NCBI GenBank assembly: GCA_012931725.1
Contig: CM022948.1
Coordinates: 41,444,685 to 41,508,684, forward strand
Length of the DNA stretch: 64,000 nucleotides
Direction of reading: 5' to 3'
Source: Litsea cubeba
Lineage: Eukaryota > Streptophyta > Magnoliopsida > Laurales > Lauraceae
The stretch's first letter is position 1; every line of letters begins with the position of its first letter. This document shows, in pieces, positions 1 to 10,357 of the stretch. The position numbers and the translations under genes are program-made. Under the pieces are notes generated by a model. The model was given only the letters and a program-made list of their open reading frames with translations. It did no database searches and was not told where the DNA came from.

Positions 1-1552
1 CCTCATTTTTTTTCTTCTATATTTCTCTGAAAGGAGAGACTTTTCAGGGATGACGTGGCACCCCTCACAGCCCACCTCTCCCTTTGCTTTAATATATATA
101 ATTGTTGTTTTGATAAGTTTTTTTTTTTGTGATGGAGGAAGCTTTATGAACTATTATTAGTTTGTTACTAGTTACCAAGATCCTCCTCTGTGTTTCTAGA
201 GAGAGAAAGAAAAATGCAAGGGGTGATGCAGATCTGTTTGTGAAAGAAGAAGAAAAAGAAGGAAGTAAAGAGAGGAAAATAAAAGAAGAGGAATTGCAGT
301 GTAGATGGTTATGTAGGTGGCAGTGTAGGGAAAAGGGAAAGGACATGGAGGCACCCTTACCTTCGATGAAGTTGCACGATGACTACTGCCACTGCCATGT
401 CAATAGAAACAGCAGAAGTTAAGGCAGCAGAAAACAATCTGGCAATTGACGATAGGCTGGAAGAAAATGGGCACGGTGACGACTTGAAGCAGAAAGATCT
501 TGATGAAAAATATCTTGAAGTAGAGATGGGCGTTGGAAGAAGATGGGCTAGAAGAAGAGCATTGGAAGAAGATGGGCTGGAAGAAGATGGGCACTAAAAA
601 GAACTGCCGTGAGATGATATGGAAGAGAGGAGGGGATAGAGAGATTTTAGGGAAGATTGGAGGGGATGGAGAGATTTTAGGCAAGATTGTAGGGGATGGA
701 GAGATTTTAGGAGATTTGAGAAGATGATATGGTACTCTAAAGGCTCCCTCATTTTTTTTCTTCTATATTTCTCTAAAAGGAGAGACTTTTCAGGGATGAT
801 GTGGCACCCCTCACAGCCCACCTCTCCCTTTTCTTTAATATATATAATTGTTGTTTTGATAAGTTTTTTTGTGATGGAGGAAGCTTCTTGAACTATTATT
901 AGTTTGTTACTGGTTACCAAAATCCTCCTCTGTGTTTCTGGAGAGAGAAAGAAAAATGCAAGGGGTGATGCAGATCTGTATGTGAGAGAAGAAGAAAGAG
1001 AAGGAAGTAAAGAGAGGAAAATAAAAGAAGAGGATGTGCAGTGTAGATGGTTATGCAGGTGGCAGTGCATGGAAAAGGGAAAGGACAGGGAGGCACCCTA
1101 ACCTTTGATGAAGTTGCACGATGACTACTGCCACTGCCATGTCAACAGAAACGGCAGAAGTTGAGGCAATAGAAGACAATCTGGCAATTGACGATGCGCT
1201 GGAAGAAAATGGGCACGATGACGATTTGAAGCAGAGAAAGATCTTGATGAAAAATATCTTGAAGCAGAGATGGGCGTCGGAAAAAGATGGGCTGGGAGAA
1301 GAGCGTTGGAAGAATATGGGCACGAAAAAGAATTGCCGTGAGATGATATGGAAGACAGGAGGGGATGGAGAGATTTTATGAAAGATTCGAGGGGATGGAG
1401 AGATTTTAGGAGATTTGAGGAGATGATATGGTACTCTAAAGGCTCCCTTGTTTTTTTTCTTATATATTTCTCTCAAAGGAGAGACTTTTCAGGGATGTCG
1501 TGGCACACCTCACAGCCCACCTCTCCCTTTGCTTTAATATATATAATATATA
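1..1552. repeat. Large tandem direct repeat, two full units and a partial third
   Basis: The same sequence begins at 1, 747 and 1446, giving units of 746 and 699 bp and a third cut off near 1552. Each unit starts with a T-rich stretch, then a conserved block ending in a TATA-like run, then a purine-rich segment, then internal short repeats (GATGGGCTGGAAGAA-like at about 535-595, GGGGATGGAGAGATTTTAG-like at about 630-715). Short open frames in the units have the composition of these repeats and match no family I know. The left edge of the array may lie outside the window. It could be a locally amplified promoter-plus-exon module or part of a transposon; I cannot decide. Confidence 0.85.
88..102 (+). 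promoter_or_regulatory. TATA-like box repeated in each tandem unit
   Basis: The run TTTAATATATATAA occurs at the same place in every unit (about 88-102, 833-846 and 1533-1546), downstream of a conserved GC-richer block (GGCACCCCTCACAGCCCACC) and upstream of a purine-rich leader. This is the layout of a plant core promoter, but transcription is only an inference. Confidence 0.3.
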
Positions 1553-2304
1553 ATGTGATGGGTGATTTGGCCGCCATCATTGGTGGGGCATATTTACGAA
1601 AAATCCAAGCCAATCACCCCCACCTTTTTTGGATTGTCAAGAAAGTTAATTCAAATATGAGTTGGCCCCTCCGTTAGATTAACAATGTAAAAAATAATGT
1701 CATTTAAAGTGGTTGGTTTATATTAATCGTACATGGGTCTCATTGAGATGATTCTTTTTTCTCAGTTTTGAGGGAAACCAATGAAGAGAAACTCAATTCT
1801 TCCCTTATTTTTAGCATATTTGAATGCAACAGTGTAGATCTAATCTTATAGTTACTTTGTAATATGAGGTGGCATCTTCTAATTTGGACAAGGCAAAAGG
1901 GGCAAAAACACCCCTTTTGAAATGGGGCTCAACTAGTTTCGGGCTTAAATTTTTGACGCATGCTCATCAACAAGTGATTCGGTTTAGGATTGAGATTGGG
2001 TAAATCCAGATCATATCAGTTGAGTTCTAATCTCATAGATTCATTCGTCCTATAAAAGATCTACTTAATCATTTACTTAATTAAATTATATTTGTCTTTT
2101 ATGTGAGTGTGTTTTTTGGGGGGCGGGGCACTGAGCTATAGCCCATAACAACTATTTGATGATAATTATTTCTTATTTTCTATCTCTATCAATTGAACAA
2201 CTTTATTTTAAAAAAAATTCGTATTGAACTAGTGTTTAAAAAACTAGGTCGAGTCAAATTCAACTCAAACTCAGCCTTTATCGAGTTGCTTCAAGAGGGA
2301 CTTA
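1553..2304. other. Intergenic, no gene recognised
   Basis: AT-rich sequence with no convincing open frame, no terminal repeats and no similarity that I recognise. It ends at the TTA target site of the next element. Confidence 0.6.
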
Positions 2305-3547
2305 GGGCATGTTTGGTAGCTCTACTCTTTTTCTGACAGATCCAGTAAAAATAGAGTCATTAAAAAAAGAGCCATACAAAGAAGAGGCTAAAAATAAACA
2401 ACATGTTTGGTAATGCACAATTTTATTTTAAATAGACCGTTTGGTATATCCTTTTGTTTGCCTCTTTTTAGAAGCATTTGCCTCTTATTAGAAGGGTATT
2501 TATGTCATTATTTAATACTTGTTCCTCTATGTATTTGTATGAAAACACAAATTGTGGGCACAGTATTGGGGCAAAATTAAAATTAAAGAAGTTAAAGTTG
2601 AAACTGAGACAGTCAAAATTAGCCGGTGATGACAGAATAGTATTGTGGAGGGAGGCTGGGATTGCTCAAAGAGTCCCAAAAGATGCTACCCATTATTGAC
2701 CATGCAACAATTTGTATGGTTATGAATTGAGATAAAACAAAGCCAGAAAGATATCTTCTGATCGGTGAGTGTGACCCTCTGCCCAAGGTTGGCTTGGTCC
2801 AAGTTGCTACAGAAGAGTATTTTCATTTTTCAGATCTATCCATGAAAAAAAAGAAGCATGATGAAAGCAGAAGATTACCACAACCTTTCACATGATCCCA
2901 TCAAAGATCTAACAAACAAATACGCTTAAAAAACCAAAAGCAAGAAAAGCGACAAAACCCAAATCATGATGAGGCTTCGCTGCAGGCATTAGACTTCAAA
3001 CAATAGAAACCCAAGCATTATCAAAACCCTACTATCTAGGAAACGCATGCTCAATTTTCAACAGAAACCCAAACATGAAAAAAGAGTAGAAGATAGAGAA
3101 GTTGAGAGAGATAAAAAGAACAAGGAAGACTCTCTGCAGAATGGCTGGCTTCGACCTTCTTGGGTTAGATTAGATGTTGTTGAAGAAGCGACAATGGAAA
3201 AACGAGAGAAGAAGGAGATGCATTCTACTCCCACTGCTTCTATGTATCGATGCCCTAAACTCCTTCTGAAATCGTTTTTATACGAAGGACTTTCGTTGCC
3301 AATTAAACAACGTCCAGGGGCATTTTCGTCTTGAAAAATACCCAACGCCTCTACTTTTCTCAGAGGGAGAGACTCTAATTTCTATGGGCTCAGAAATCAG
3401 CATTTCCATTTAAGAGGATATGCCTCTATTTGAATAAATCGGATAGAGGATATGTTGATGTGCCAAACACCTCTATTTTTTCAATCCTCTGAAGTTGATA
3501 GATATTTAGATAAATAAAGGCTCAAATTAGAGATACCAAATATGGGC
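2305..3547. mobile_element. PIF/Harbinger-like non-autonomous element
   Basis: The left end GGGCATGTTTGGTA and right end TACCAAATATGGGC form imperfect inverted repeats, flanked by TTA at 2302-2304 and 3548-3550, the target duplication typical of PIF/Harbinger. A second internal inverted pair (ATGTTTGGTAATG near 2402, GTGCCAAACACC near 3460) lies inside both ends. The element is 1243 bp. A 95-codon frame at 3047-3334 has no transposase motifs, so it must depend on an enzyme supplied elsewhere. It belongs to the same superfamily as the element at 22787-23661. Confidence 0.8.
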
Positions 3548-4533
3548 TTAGTTAGCTGAGTGCTATGGGCCTTTTTAAACTGTGCCAAGCTTCTCTCTAT
3601 TTTAAGACAGCAGGGGACAAAGTTGTGTTGTGCTTTCTATAACTATTCTTGTTCCCATTCCCATTTCGGCTCTGTTCAAATATCTTAAATTTGGTGAGTT
3701 CTCTTGATCCTCTTCCGATTTCTTTCTCTCTTCTCTTCTATTCCTTTGGTTTTAAGTATTAGGGGTGTAAAAAAAATTCGTCAAGTAAAATCGATTCGAT
3801 CCGATCCGCGAATTTTTAACCGATCCGAAGGTAACGGATTAAAAAAGTCGTAATCTGCTAGCAACGGATCGGTAGCGGATTTCACCCTTAATCCGCGGAT
3901 CCGATCCATTGACACTAAATATAAATAAAAAAATTAAGGGGTATAAATATAAATTAAAAAGTCTAAATATAAAAGAAGCAAAAACATAAGGGGTGAACAT
4001 GTAAACATTCCATACCTTTTCCCCCCAAACCCTACCCCCACCGGCACCAAGACCGTCATCTCCCATCAGTAGCACCACCACTTGCCCAAACCTGTCCCAG
4101 CAGTAGACCTCCATCTCCCAGCAGGCCAGCAGTAGCACCAGCACCACCTCTTCTATCTCTCCCACACACTGGTTTCTGCTTCCGAGAAATGCCCTAGCCG
4201 CGGAGAAAACCCTTCCCTTAAAGAGGCGACAACAAGAAGAAGGAGGAAAAGAAGAAGAGAAGGAGAAACCGTGCCTTTTGGGGTAAGTGCTTTCTCATTT
4301 CTATCTGAAACTTGCTGTTTTTTGTGCTTTTCTGCTTGGATCTGAATTCGTCTGGAGAAAATCTCTTCTTTTGATGTTGGTTTTGTTTGAAACGGTAACA
4401 AGATTCGTCTCTCTCTGTATTGGTTTCGTTTATTGAGCAATGTCGTTATGGAGAAATAGATGTAAAGATGAACATATTTTGTCTCTCTCTCTGTAGCAAT
4501 TTTTGTTATAATACAGAGCTTATTTGCCCTATG

Positions 4534-4731
4534 TGAGGGTTCAGGACCAGATGATTGCATCCTTCGGAATATTGATTCTGCCTGGTTGTAGTGGCCTGCC
4601 GTCCCATATGCTTCCATGAGGGCTGTGTCGGAGATCACACTTGGTAGATAACCATGCTTGTTCATATACTTTAGAACTCTCTCTGCCCTAATGAAATCTC
4701 CTAGCTTTCCATAGGCATGGTAATGATCAAT
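4534..4731 (-). pseudogene. Pentatricopeptide repeat (PPR) protein fragment
   Basis: Minus-strand translation gives about two degenerate PPR motifs: AYGKLGDFIRAERVLKYMNK, then ALMEAYGTAGHYNQAESIFR and MQSSGPEPS. The spacing of Y/F, G, A and the closing G-x-x-P-S matches 35-residue PPR helical repeats, which bind organellar RNA. The best resemblance from memory is to P-class PPR proteins of the At3g59040 kind. The fragment is not a working gene. At the upstream edge (about 4716) a continuing LIITM segment is in a different frame, suggesting a small deletion, and after PEPS the frame runs into unrelated sequence. It lies wholly inside the hAT-like element, so it was probably picked up from a donor gene elsewhere. 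Confidence 0.75.
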
Positions 4732-5445
4732 GGTGCTCCCTCGCAAAGATTGCATGGTAAATCGATGATGGAGAGCCAAAAACAAAGCAATGGGTGATGC
4801 TTCTCTGATTTGAAACTTCCCTTTCTAATACCAAACAGAGCCCTGAGGACTGTTTGTGGCAAGAAATTTTCTTCCTGCCAAAAGGACTTGACCATCTCTT
4901 AGCCCTTGCAAACTTGAAGGTTGACCCTATGCCCTGTTTGCTCTTGCAAACTTTTTTTTTTGCTCTTGTAAACTTTTGAAATAAAACTGAAGTCCTTTTT
5001 TGGATTGAAGTTTTGTAGCATTTATTGAATAATATATCATTTAACCTTAGACCCAACAGAAGTCACCATCTCTACCACTCAGTTTTTGGTAGAATCTCTA
5101 CCACTCAGTTAATATTGTTTTTTGCAATATCCAGCTAACTTCATTGCTCATGGCATACTTTCTGAGCACTTTTACCTTGGTATTGTGCTGGGACGGGCAG
5201 TGAACATATACACCAATGACAACCCATAGACTCACAAGTTACCATTAAAAAAATAATGATAATAACGATATAATGCATTCCTCAAATGCATTGGCAATTC
5301 CTAAAATACATTAGCCACATGAGAGACCAAGTAGCAGGTGTGCCGCTCTCCTTGGAAGTAAACAAGGATCAAGAACCAAAAGGCAGTAGATAAACTACCT
5401 CAATAGGAGTACCATATTACCAACTACAACACCCTTTTCTACATA

Positions 5446-5640
5446 ATGATGACAATAATTGAAAAGGCAAAGGAGTTGCAGACAGGCTTGCTCCTCAAGA
5501 GGTTGGATTATGACACTAAAATTTTTAAAATTCTATCCCTGCAAGGATCTAATAATGCATGGTTTTACACGAGAAGGAAACTCAGACAGTTGAAGGTAAG
5601 AGTCATGGGTAGGGTACAAGGGATATGGGATCACTGGAAT
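5446..5640 (+). other. Open frame of unknown origin inside the hAT-like element
   Basis: A 65-residue stretch beginning MMTIIEKAKELQTGLLLKRL has mixed, non-repetitive composition before it runs into a poly-T tract at 5647. It could be a second captured exon or chance. I do not recognise it. Confidence 0.2.
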
Positions 5641-6142
5641 GGCCCTTTTTTTTTTTTTTTTTTCTTTTGGAGTGGGGAGGGAGGGAGGGGTTGCAACCTC
5701 TTAGGAATGGCTTCTATATCCCCTCCCCCAACGTAATTGGTCTATATCTTTCATCATCATGAACGTAGTTTAGTTATTTTTTTTCTTCCTTTTCTTTGTG
5801 AGAATTTCTTGTTTCTCCATTTACTGCTTGGTTGTTCTGAATCTGAACAAGGTGTGGTTTGTAATTGGAATTACAAGGAGATTCATAAAAGGGCCTCCGA
5901 TTTCTTCATTTCTGTTCTAGATGATGCATAGATACAATTAATTTGAATTTTGTGTCTTTTTTCTTCAACGGAGTGAACGGATTAAACCGATCCGATCCGG
6001 TCCTCCATGGATCGGATCGGATTGGATTTTAACAGCCATGGATTGGTGACGGATTCCAAATCCATCAATCCATAGGTAAAGGATTGGTGATGGATTTGGC
6101 CTAATCTGCACCAATCCGATCCGTGTACACCCATATAAGTAT

Positions 6143-7260
6143 CATCGTTACTTAAGAAGAGCAAGATTCCCGATCCAAGAACTCTCTTCAACCCTCAGCA
6201 CTAACACTCCCAATAAAACCCCAACTTCTCTCCTTAAAAACCTATCTCCTCGTGCTGTCATTTTATACTGCGTCTTTCTCCTCTTTCTCCTTGCCCTGCG
6301 TCTCTCTCCCGGCGTGGCTGCATCTCTCTCCCTGTGTGGTCGCCCAAGCATCTCGTCTACTTCGTGTGAAGGTAATACAACTCTCTCTGCTAATGAACAA
6401 ACCTAAGAGCCTGTTTCTTTACCAGTATTTCTGACAGGGCATCATGATCTTGAGCACAAATGGGTTCTTGACTCCATGAAGATCATGGTCTTAGGTCGCC
6501 ACATCTCCAATCAGATGCCTATTAAATTGCTGCGTTTTCTTTGCATTGATTTGTTGTGCTTTTTTTTTTTATATATTAAATTACTGTATGTTTTGTGATA
6601 ATTCAATTGTATTTATATTTGGGTATTCATTTTCTTTTATTGTAATGGTGCTTTTGTTTGAGATCTTAATGGCCAACATATGTGTTATACACTGTATGAT
6701 GGTTCGTTGATTCAAGTATGATGGTTTGATGCATTGTACTGGTACATTTGTTTGTAAAAAATCACTTGTTTTGTTGATTCAAGTATGATGGTTTGATGTG
6801 TTCTTTTTGGGTTTTTCTAACATGTAGTCCTCTAAGGTCCACTATTTTGCTGAATTCAGTTTGTTACAATGTTAACTACTCATCACAACTTGAGGAACGC
6901 GTGCTGCCTTTTAAGTGTTTGATGAAATTCCTATTAGAAGAAATTAAAGTTTAGTTATATTAGAAGAACTGGATGTGAGCTGAAAGTTTAGTTACTCATC
7001 ACAGTTGATTTTGACTATGAATTGATTTCGACACTGTATTAAATCCTTAAAACGTTTTTTCCCTAGAGACTTAATCCTCTTAAATGTTCTTGATGGTATT
7101 CAATTAGTTATGACTGTCCATTCACATCCTTGATCACACTGAAGACTCCATTTTAACATAACTCCTCACATCATGTATTCACTAGTGCAAATTAAATCAT
7201 GTTTCCATTGTTACATAACTGTTGCATTATAACAAAACAACATCAGAATGATGAAAATAA
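6143..7260. other. Intergenic; pyrimidine-rich leader-like block near 6180-6375
   Basis: From about 6180 the sequence is strongly C/T-rich (CTCTCTCCCGGCGTGGCTGC near 6302) and is followed by AAG|GTAATAC at about 6369, a plausible splice donor. It looks like a plant 5' untranslated exon, but no attached reading frame can be shown. The rest is AT-rich, with a 25-bp direct repeat (TTGATTCAAGTATGATGG at about 6708 and 6776). No other gene is seen. Confidence 0.3.
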
Positions 7261-7297
7261 GCTATGAGCAAATGGAAGTGGTGTGTTTGTAAATGCT

Positions 7298-9084
7298 GTG
7301 GAGTTCCACTTTGTCTCTCTCAGCCCCATAGGAGTTAGACACATACAAAGGCGTTGCCAGCCATGAGCCAAATGGAAGTGGTGTGTTTGTAAATGCTTGT
7401 AGAAGGTCTTAACTAATTAAAAGATAATAAGTGTTAGCAATTGAAATTAGTTAAAGGAAGTTTAACTAATTGATTTTCTTGCTTGGATTTGGACCCCAAA
7501 TTGACCCGGGCCTGGGGACGCTACAATATGTTCTACGGAAACAATGAGTCATCCATCCAGCTTTTAGCACTAATGGTGTGAGAGTTGTATAGTATGCGAA
7601 TAAGTGTTTATAAAAAATAAAATAAAAAAAGAGGCAACGGGTGAAAGATATGCGAACGGAAATGCAGATGAATCCCGACTTTTCTAAGACTTGATTTACT
7701 AGTGTCGTGGATTTCCAGTAGATGAAGATTATGTGATAGTCATTGACTGATTTTTACCTTTGTTCTCCTTTTCAAATATTTTTACTTAAAAAACTTGATT
7801 GCTTAACAAGAGGATTTCGCTTTTAGTTTTTTAAGGAGTTGTGAATCCTGAATTTATTCTAGGTCTTTTGACTTAACATGACTAATCCCTCGTGTGCAAC
7901 CACTAAACCAGCAGAGTCATAGTGCAGTGATAGTGTTGATCACAAGATGTGGAGAGGGAACCCATGCGACAAGACATGATTTCCTCTCAACAATAACCAA
8001 ATTTCTTTTATAGAGAACATAGTTCATATTTTTTTAGCAATAAAGATGTCATAGGTCTCAGGGAGAATCAGAACATCTGCTCTTGTGGATGGCACCAACG
8101 CACCCATAGGCCCGAGCCCAAAAACACACAATGATAACCCTTCCTTTTCGAAAAACCCTCCATCTCTGTTGTTCCTCCTTTTCTTCTTCAGACCCCAAAC
8201 AAAGAAAAGAAAACAAACCCTTGGCAAAGAATCCGACAACCGTTCTGCTGTCTCTCTCATATTGTAGATTTACTTTCACCATTGCCCATAAGCAGATTAT
8301 TCCAATTCCTCAATCTATCATCTATGGGGTTTCCTCCTCTCTTTCACTTCTGATATGCTCCTCAAGTTTCTGCCTTCACTTTTCTTTCAATTTCTCACTG
8401 CTCACACATTGTATTGAAACTTAAATCTCTTTTGGAATGATCTCTTTAGAGACCCCACGTAAGCCCCCCTCTCTCTTCACATGATGGAGGGAGCAATGTT
8501 GCATTAGAAGCATTTTAGAAAGAAAAAAAAATTGTTGCATTAGAAGCTCTCACGGCAGTCTTGCCCTTTCACACAGATGTATGGATTTTATAATGTTAAA
8601 TTCTTTCATGAGTTGTGGGTCATTATCATAATCACTGGATTATGTTCTTTGTACTCTCATAAACACTATACTTGCACACAGGGTGTTTTGTTTTATGGTT
8701 GCCAAACTTGGCCTAAACCAAAAGAGTATGCTCCAGTGAATAGATTAATTTGACATTTCTTGCTGTTAGATGTAATGCAACATTTGGAAGTTGGCCTGCA
8801 ATTATTTTATTATATTTTGACTATTTATTTTAAACCCTTTGATGTTATGGCTAACTTGTAAGAATAAATCTAAGTTTTGGTAGATGTCTAATTTGTAGCT
8901 CTCTTCAGTTTGAGTGGTCAATGCCCATAGGCCATGCACATGGGACATGTTACCTTTAACCAATTTCAATTGTTAACACTTATTATCTTTTAATTACACA
9001 CCACTTCCATTTGGCTCATGGCTGGCAACACCTTTGTATGTGTCTAACTCCTATGAGGCTGAGAGAGACAAAGTGGAACTCCAC
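7298..9084. repeat. Long inverted repeat with ~130-160 bp arms
   Basis: The left arm (7298-7458) and right arm (8953-9084) are reverse complements with few mismatches; the left arm has about 29 extra bases. Outer ends are GTGGAGTTCC and GGAACTCCAC. The left arm is preceded by a partial direct copy of its own inner part (7261-7297 repeats 7361-7397, period 100 bp). About 1.5 kb separates the arms. No target duplication was found outside the arms, so I do not assign it to a transposon class. Confidence 0.8.
8085..8458 (+). other. Possible 5' untranslated exon of the DAPB gene
   Basis: This stretch is C/T-rich, with AAAAACCCTCCATCTCTG and later TTTCCTCCTCTCTTTCAC, like plant leaders. At 8459 it reaches CAC|GTAAGC, a good donor. 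The first recognisable DAPB coding exon has an acceptor-like TTCATTCTGGTTCAG ending at 10162, just before its ATG, which suggests an intron in the leader. A 97-codon frame at 8131-8424 is serine-rich and unlike DapB. The link to DAPB is inference; it lies inside the inverted-repeat loop. Confidence 0.3.
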
Positions 9085-9376
9085 AATAGGACCCACCTAT
9101 TTAAAATCTAAACAGCTAAAAGTAAACGCTCTCCAGCAGGAGTTATGCTTAATCATATGGTGGGACTAATTCCTTTTGGAGTAAAATACGGCCACATACT
9201 ATGCAAAAGGAGGGAGTTTGAGTTTAGATTTTGAATAGGCAGGTCGACTCTGGAGTGAACCTCCACTTGTCTCCTCTCGCAATGAGTGAAGGCTTAGATG
9301 ATCCAAACTCCCTTTTACTTTTCATCTAGCCTTTATCAGTTTCCCTCCCTTTTGTATCTTTTGAATGTCCATCCTG

Positions 9377-9772
9377 TGATGCAGTGAGACCCACGATCAG
9401 GACCCGCAGGCCCCGATGGACCCGCTTGATGGGGTCCACATGATCTCTAATTTTGAGATCCCTATCATTAGTTTAGATAGTATCTAAATTAGTAGAGTTG
9501 CTTAGTATATTTACTTCTTAAATTCTATTTTGATTAAGATTAGGTAGTTTCTTATTTTAGAATGTCTTAGTTATTAAGAAAGAGTGTTACTCTATATACA
9601 GAGGAGTCCCTTATTGTAATCTTTATGCTATTTTCTTAATAAAAGTTCAGAGAAGTCTCGTGAGTTCCCCTTTGGGTATTTCCCCTAAGTGATCTTAGGG
9701 TTTTGAGTCTTAGGGCTCGATCTCACCGTCGGAGGTGTAGATCTTCACCGTGGCCTCCGGGCTACGCCATCA
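9377..9772 (+). mobile_element. Solo LTR with intact target duplication
   Basis: The unit starts TGATG and ends CATCA, with a 5-bp duplication TCCTG on both sides (9372-9376 and 9773-9777). Inside are a TATA-like CTATATACAGAG (about 9592), an AATAAAA polyadenylation-type signal (about 9638) and a T-rich stretch, the parts expected of an LTR. Without an internal region this is a solo LTR left by LTR-LTR recombination. The 396-bp length fits Ty1/copia or a short gypsy LTR; the family is not determined. It sits upstream of the first DAPB coding exon, probably in a leader intron. Confidence 0.85.
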
Positions 9773-9984
9773 TCCTGTCTATGAAAGGTTTCTAATTTAT
9801 TTAAATGATTGGTGTTTTGGGTTTTACATGTTTATGCATGACTATAGAAAAGTTAAGAAGGTGACAGAATGGTGCAAGGATTTTGGTTTTGACCATAGTT
9901 TACACAAATCCCCACCTCATTCCTCACACGAGCTGAAAAAAAAAAGGAAAATGCTGTTCTGCTTTTTTTTTTTTTTGGTTCAGC

Positions 9985-10141
9985 TGTAACGTTTAACCTC
10001 TTCATGATTTTATTCTGCTGCTTTTTCTTTTGGTTTGCTGTTTTTATTGTGGCCGTTGTCTATTGTTTTGGTAGCTTTTCAGTATACTTCTCTTATACCA
10101 TTTAGCTCCTCTTAATAAAATATAGTTACCATTAAAAAAAA
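9985..10141 (+). mobile_element. Probable LINE 3' untranslated remnant
   Basis: T/G-rich sequence ends with AGCTCCTCTTAATAAAAT, a few more bases and then nine A residues at about 10133-10141. Plant L1-type 3' ends often look like this. No coding part of a LINE is attached, so it would be a severely 5'-truncated copy. It could also be ordinary intron sequence. Confidence 0.35.
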
Positions 10142-10165
10142 AGTGATTTCATTCTGGTTCAGATA

Positions 10166-10357
10166 ATGGTGTTGGTGCTCCAAAATCCAATTGTCATCTT
10201 TCGGCAAGAAAACTTAAAGCAGACGTCATTCTTTCGAAGTCAGAGGGAGAGTGCTGTAGTAAGAAAGAAGAGACTATTAAGGGCAAATCTCTCCATGTGC
10301 AGTTCAATTACTGAAAAGGTTGATAAAGCACCACACAAGGTCACGTTTCCTATCGTG
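10166..10357 (+). CDS. DAPB: 4-hydroxy-tetrahydrodipicolinate reductase, exon with transit peptide
   Basis: This exon gives 64 codons starting MVLVLQNPIVIFRQENL. It is basic and Ser/Arg-rich with few acidic residues until SMCSSITEKVDK, as expected of a chloroplast transit peptide, and it ends TFPIV. The donor GTG|GTATGG at 10358 leaves phase 0, and the next recognised exon opens in phase 0 with VNGCTGKMG, so the joined protein reads PIV-VNGC, as plant DapB proteins do at this point. The ATG at 10166 is the only in-frame start. A good acceptor (GGTTCAG at 10156-10162) lies just before it, so a noncoding leader exon probably exists upstream. The transit peptide is not conserved in sequence; its assignment rests on composition and splicing. 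Confidence 0.7.

Larger units (their letters stand above)
3760..6135. mobile_element. hAT-like element carrying a captured PPR gene fragment
   Basis: The left end TAGGGGTGTAAAA pairs with the right end TGTACACCCATA as imperfect terminal inverted repeats, and a perfect 7-bp direct repeat TAAGTAT (3753-3759 and 6136-6142) flanks them. Both ends carry dense subterminal copies of GGATCGGATCGG or its complement (3785-3915 and 5980-6125), as in many plant hAT elements. No hAT transposase was seen in the 2376 bp interior; instead there is a broken PPR coding segment on the minus strand. hAT normally makes 8-bp duplications, so the outermost base of one copy has probably changed. Confidence 0.75.

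Noticed and set aside
4153..4785. A 210-codon minus-strand gene
   Set aside because: Only about 4534-4731 shows PPR homology. The rest is unrelated sequence in the same frame by chance, and the PPR part is frameshifted upstream.
8131..8424. First coding exon of DAPB (97 codons)
   Set aside because: It does not lead into the VNGCTGKMG exon in frame, whereas 10166-10357 does with correct phase and composition.
9964..10162. Target duplication of a LINE at TGGTTCAG (about 9976 and 10155)
   Set aside because: The shared 8 bp are a common splice-acceptor-like sequence, and the second copy is not directly next to the poly-A.
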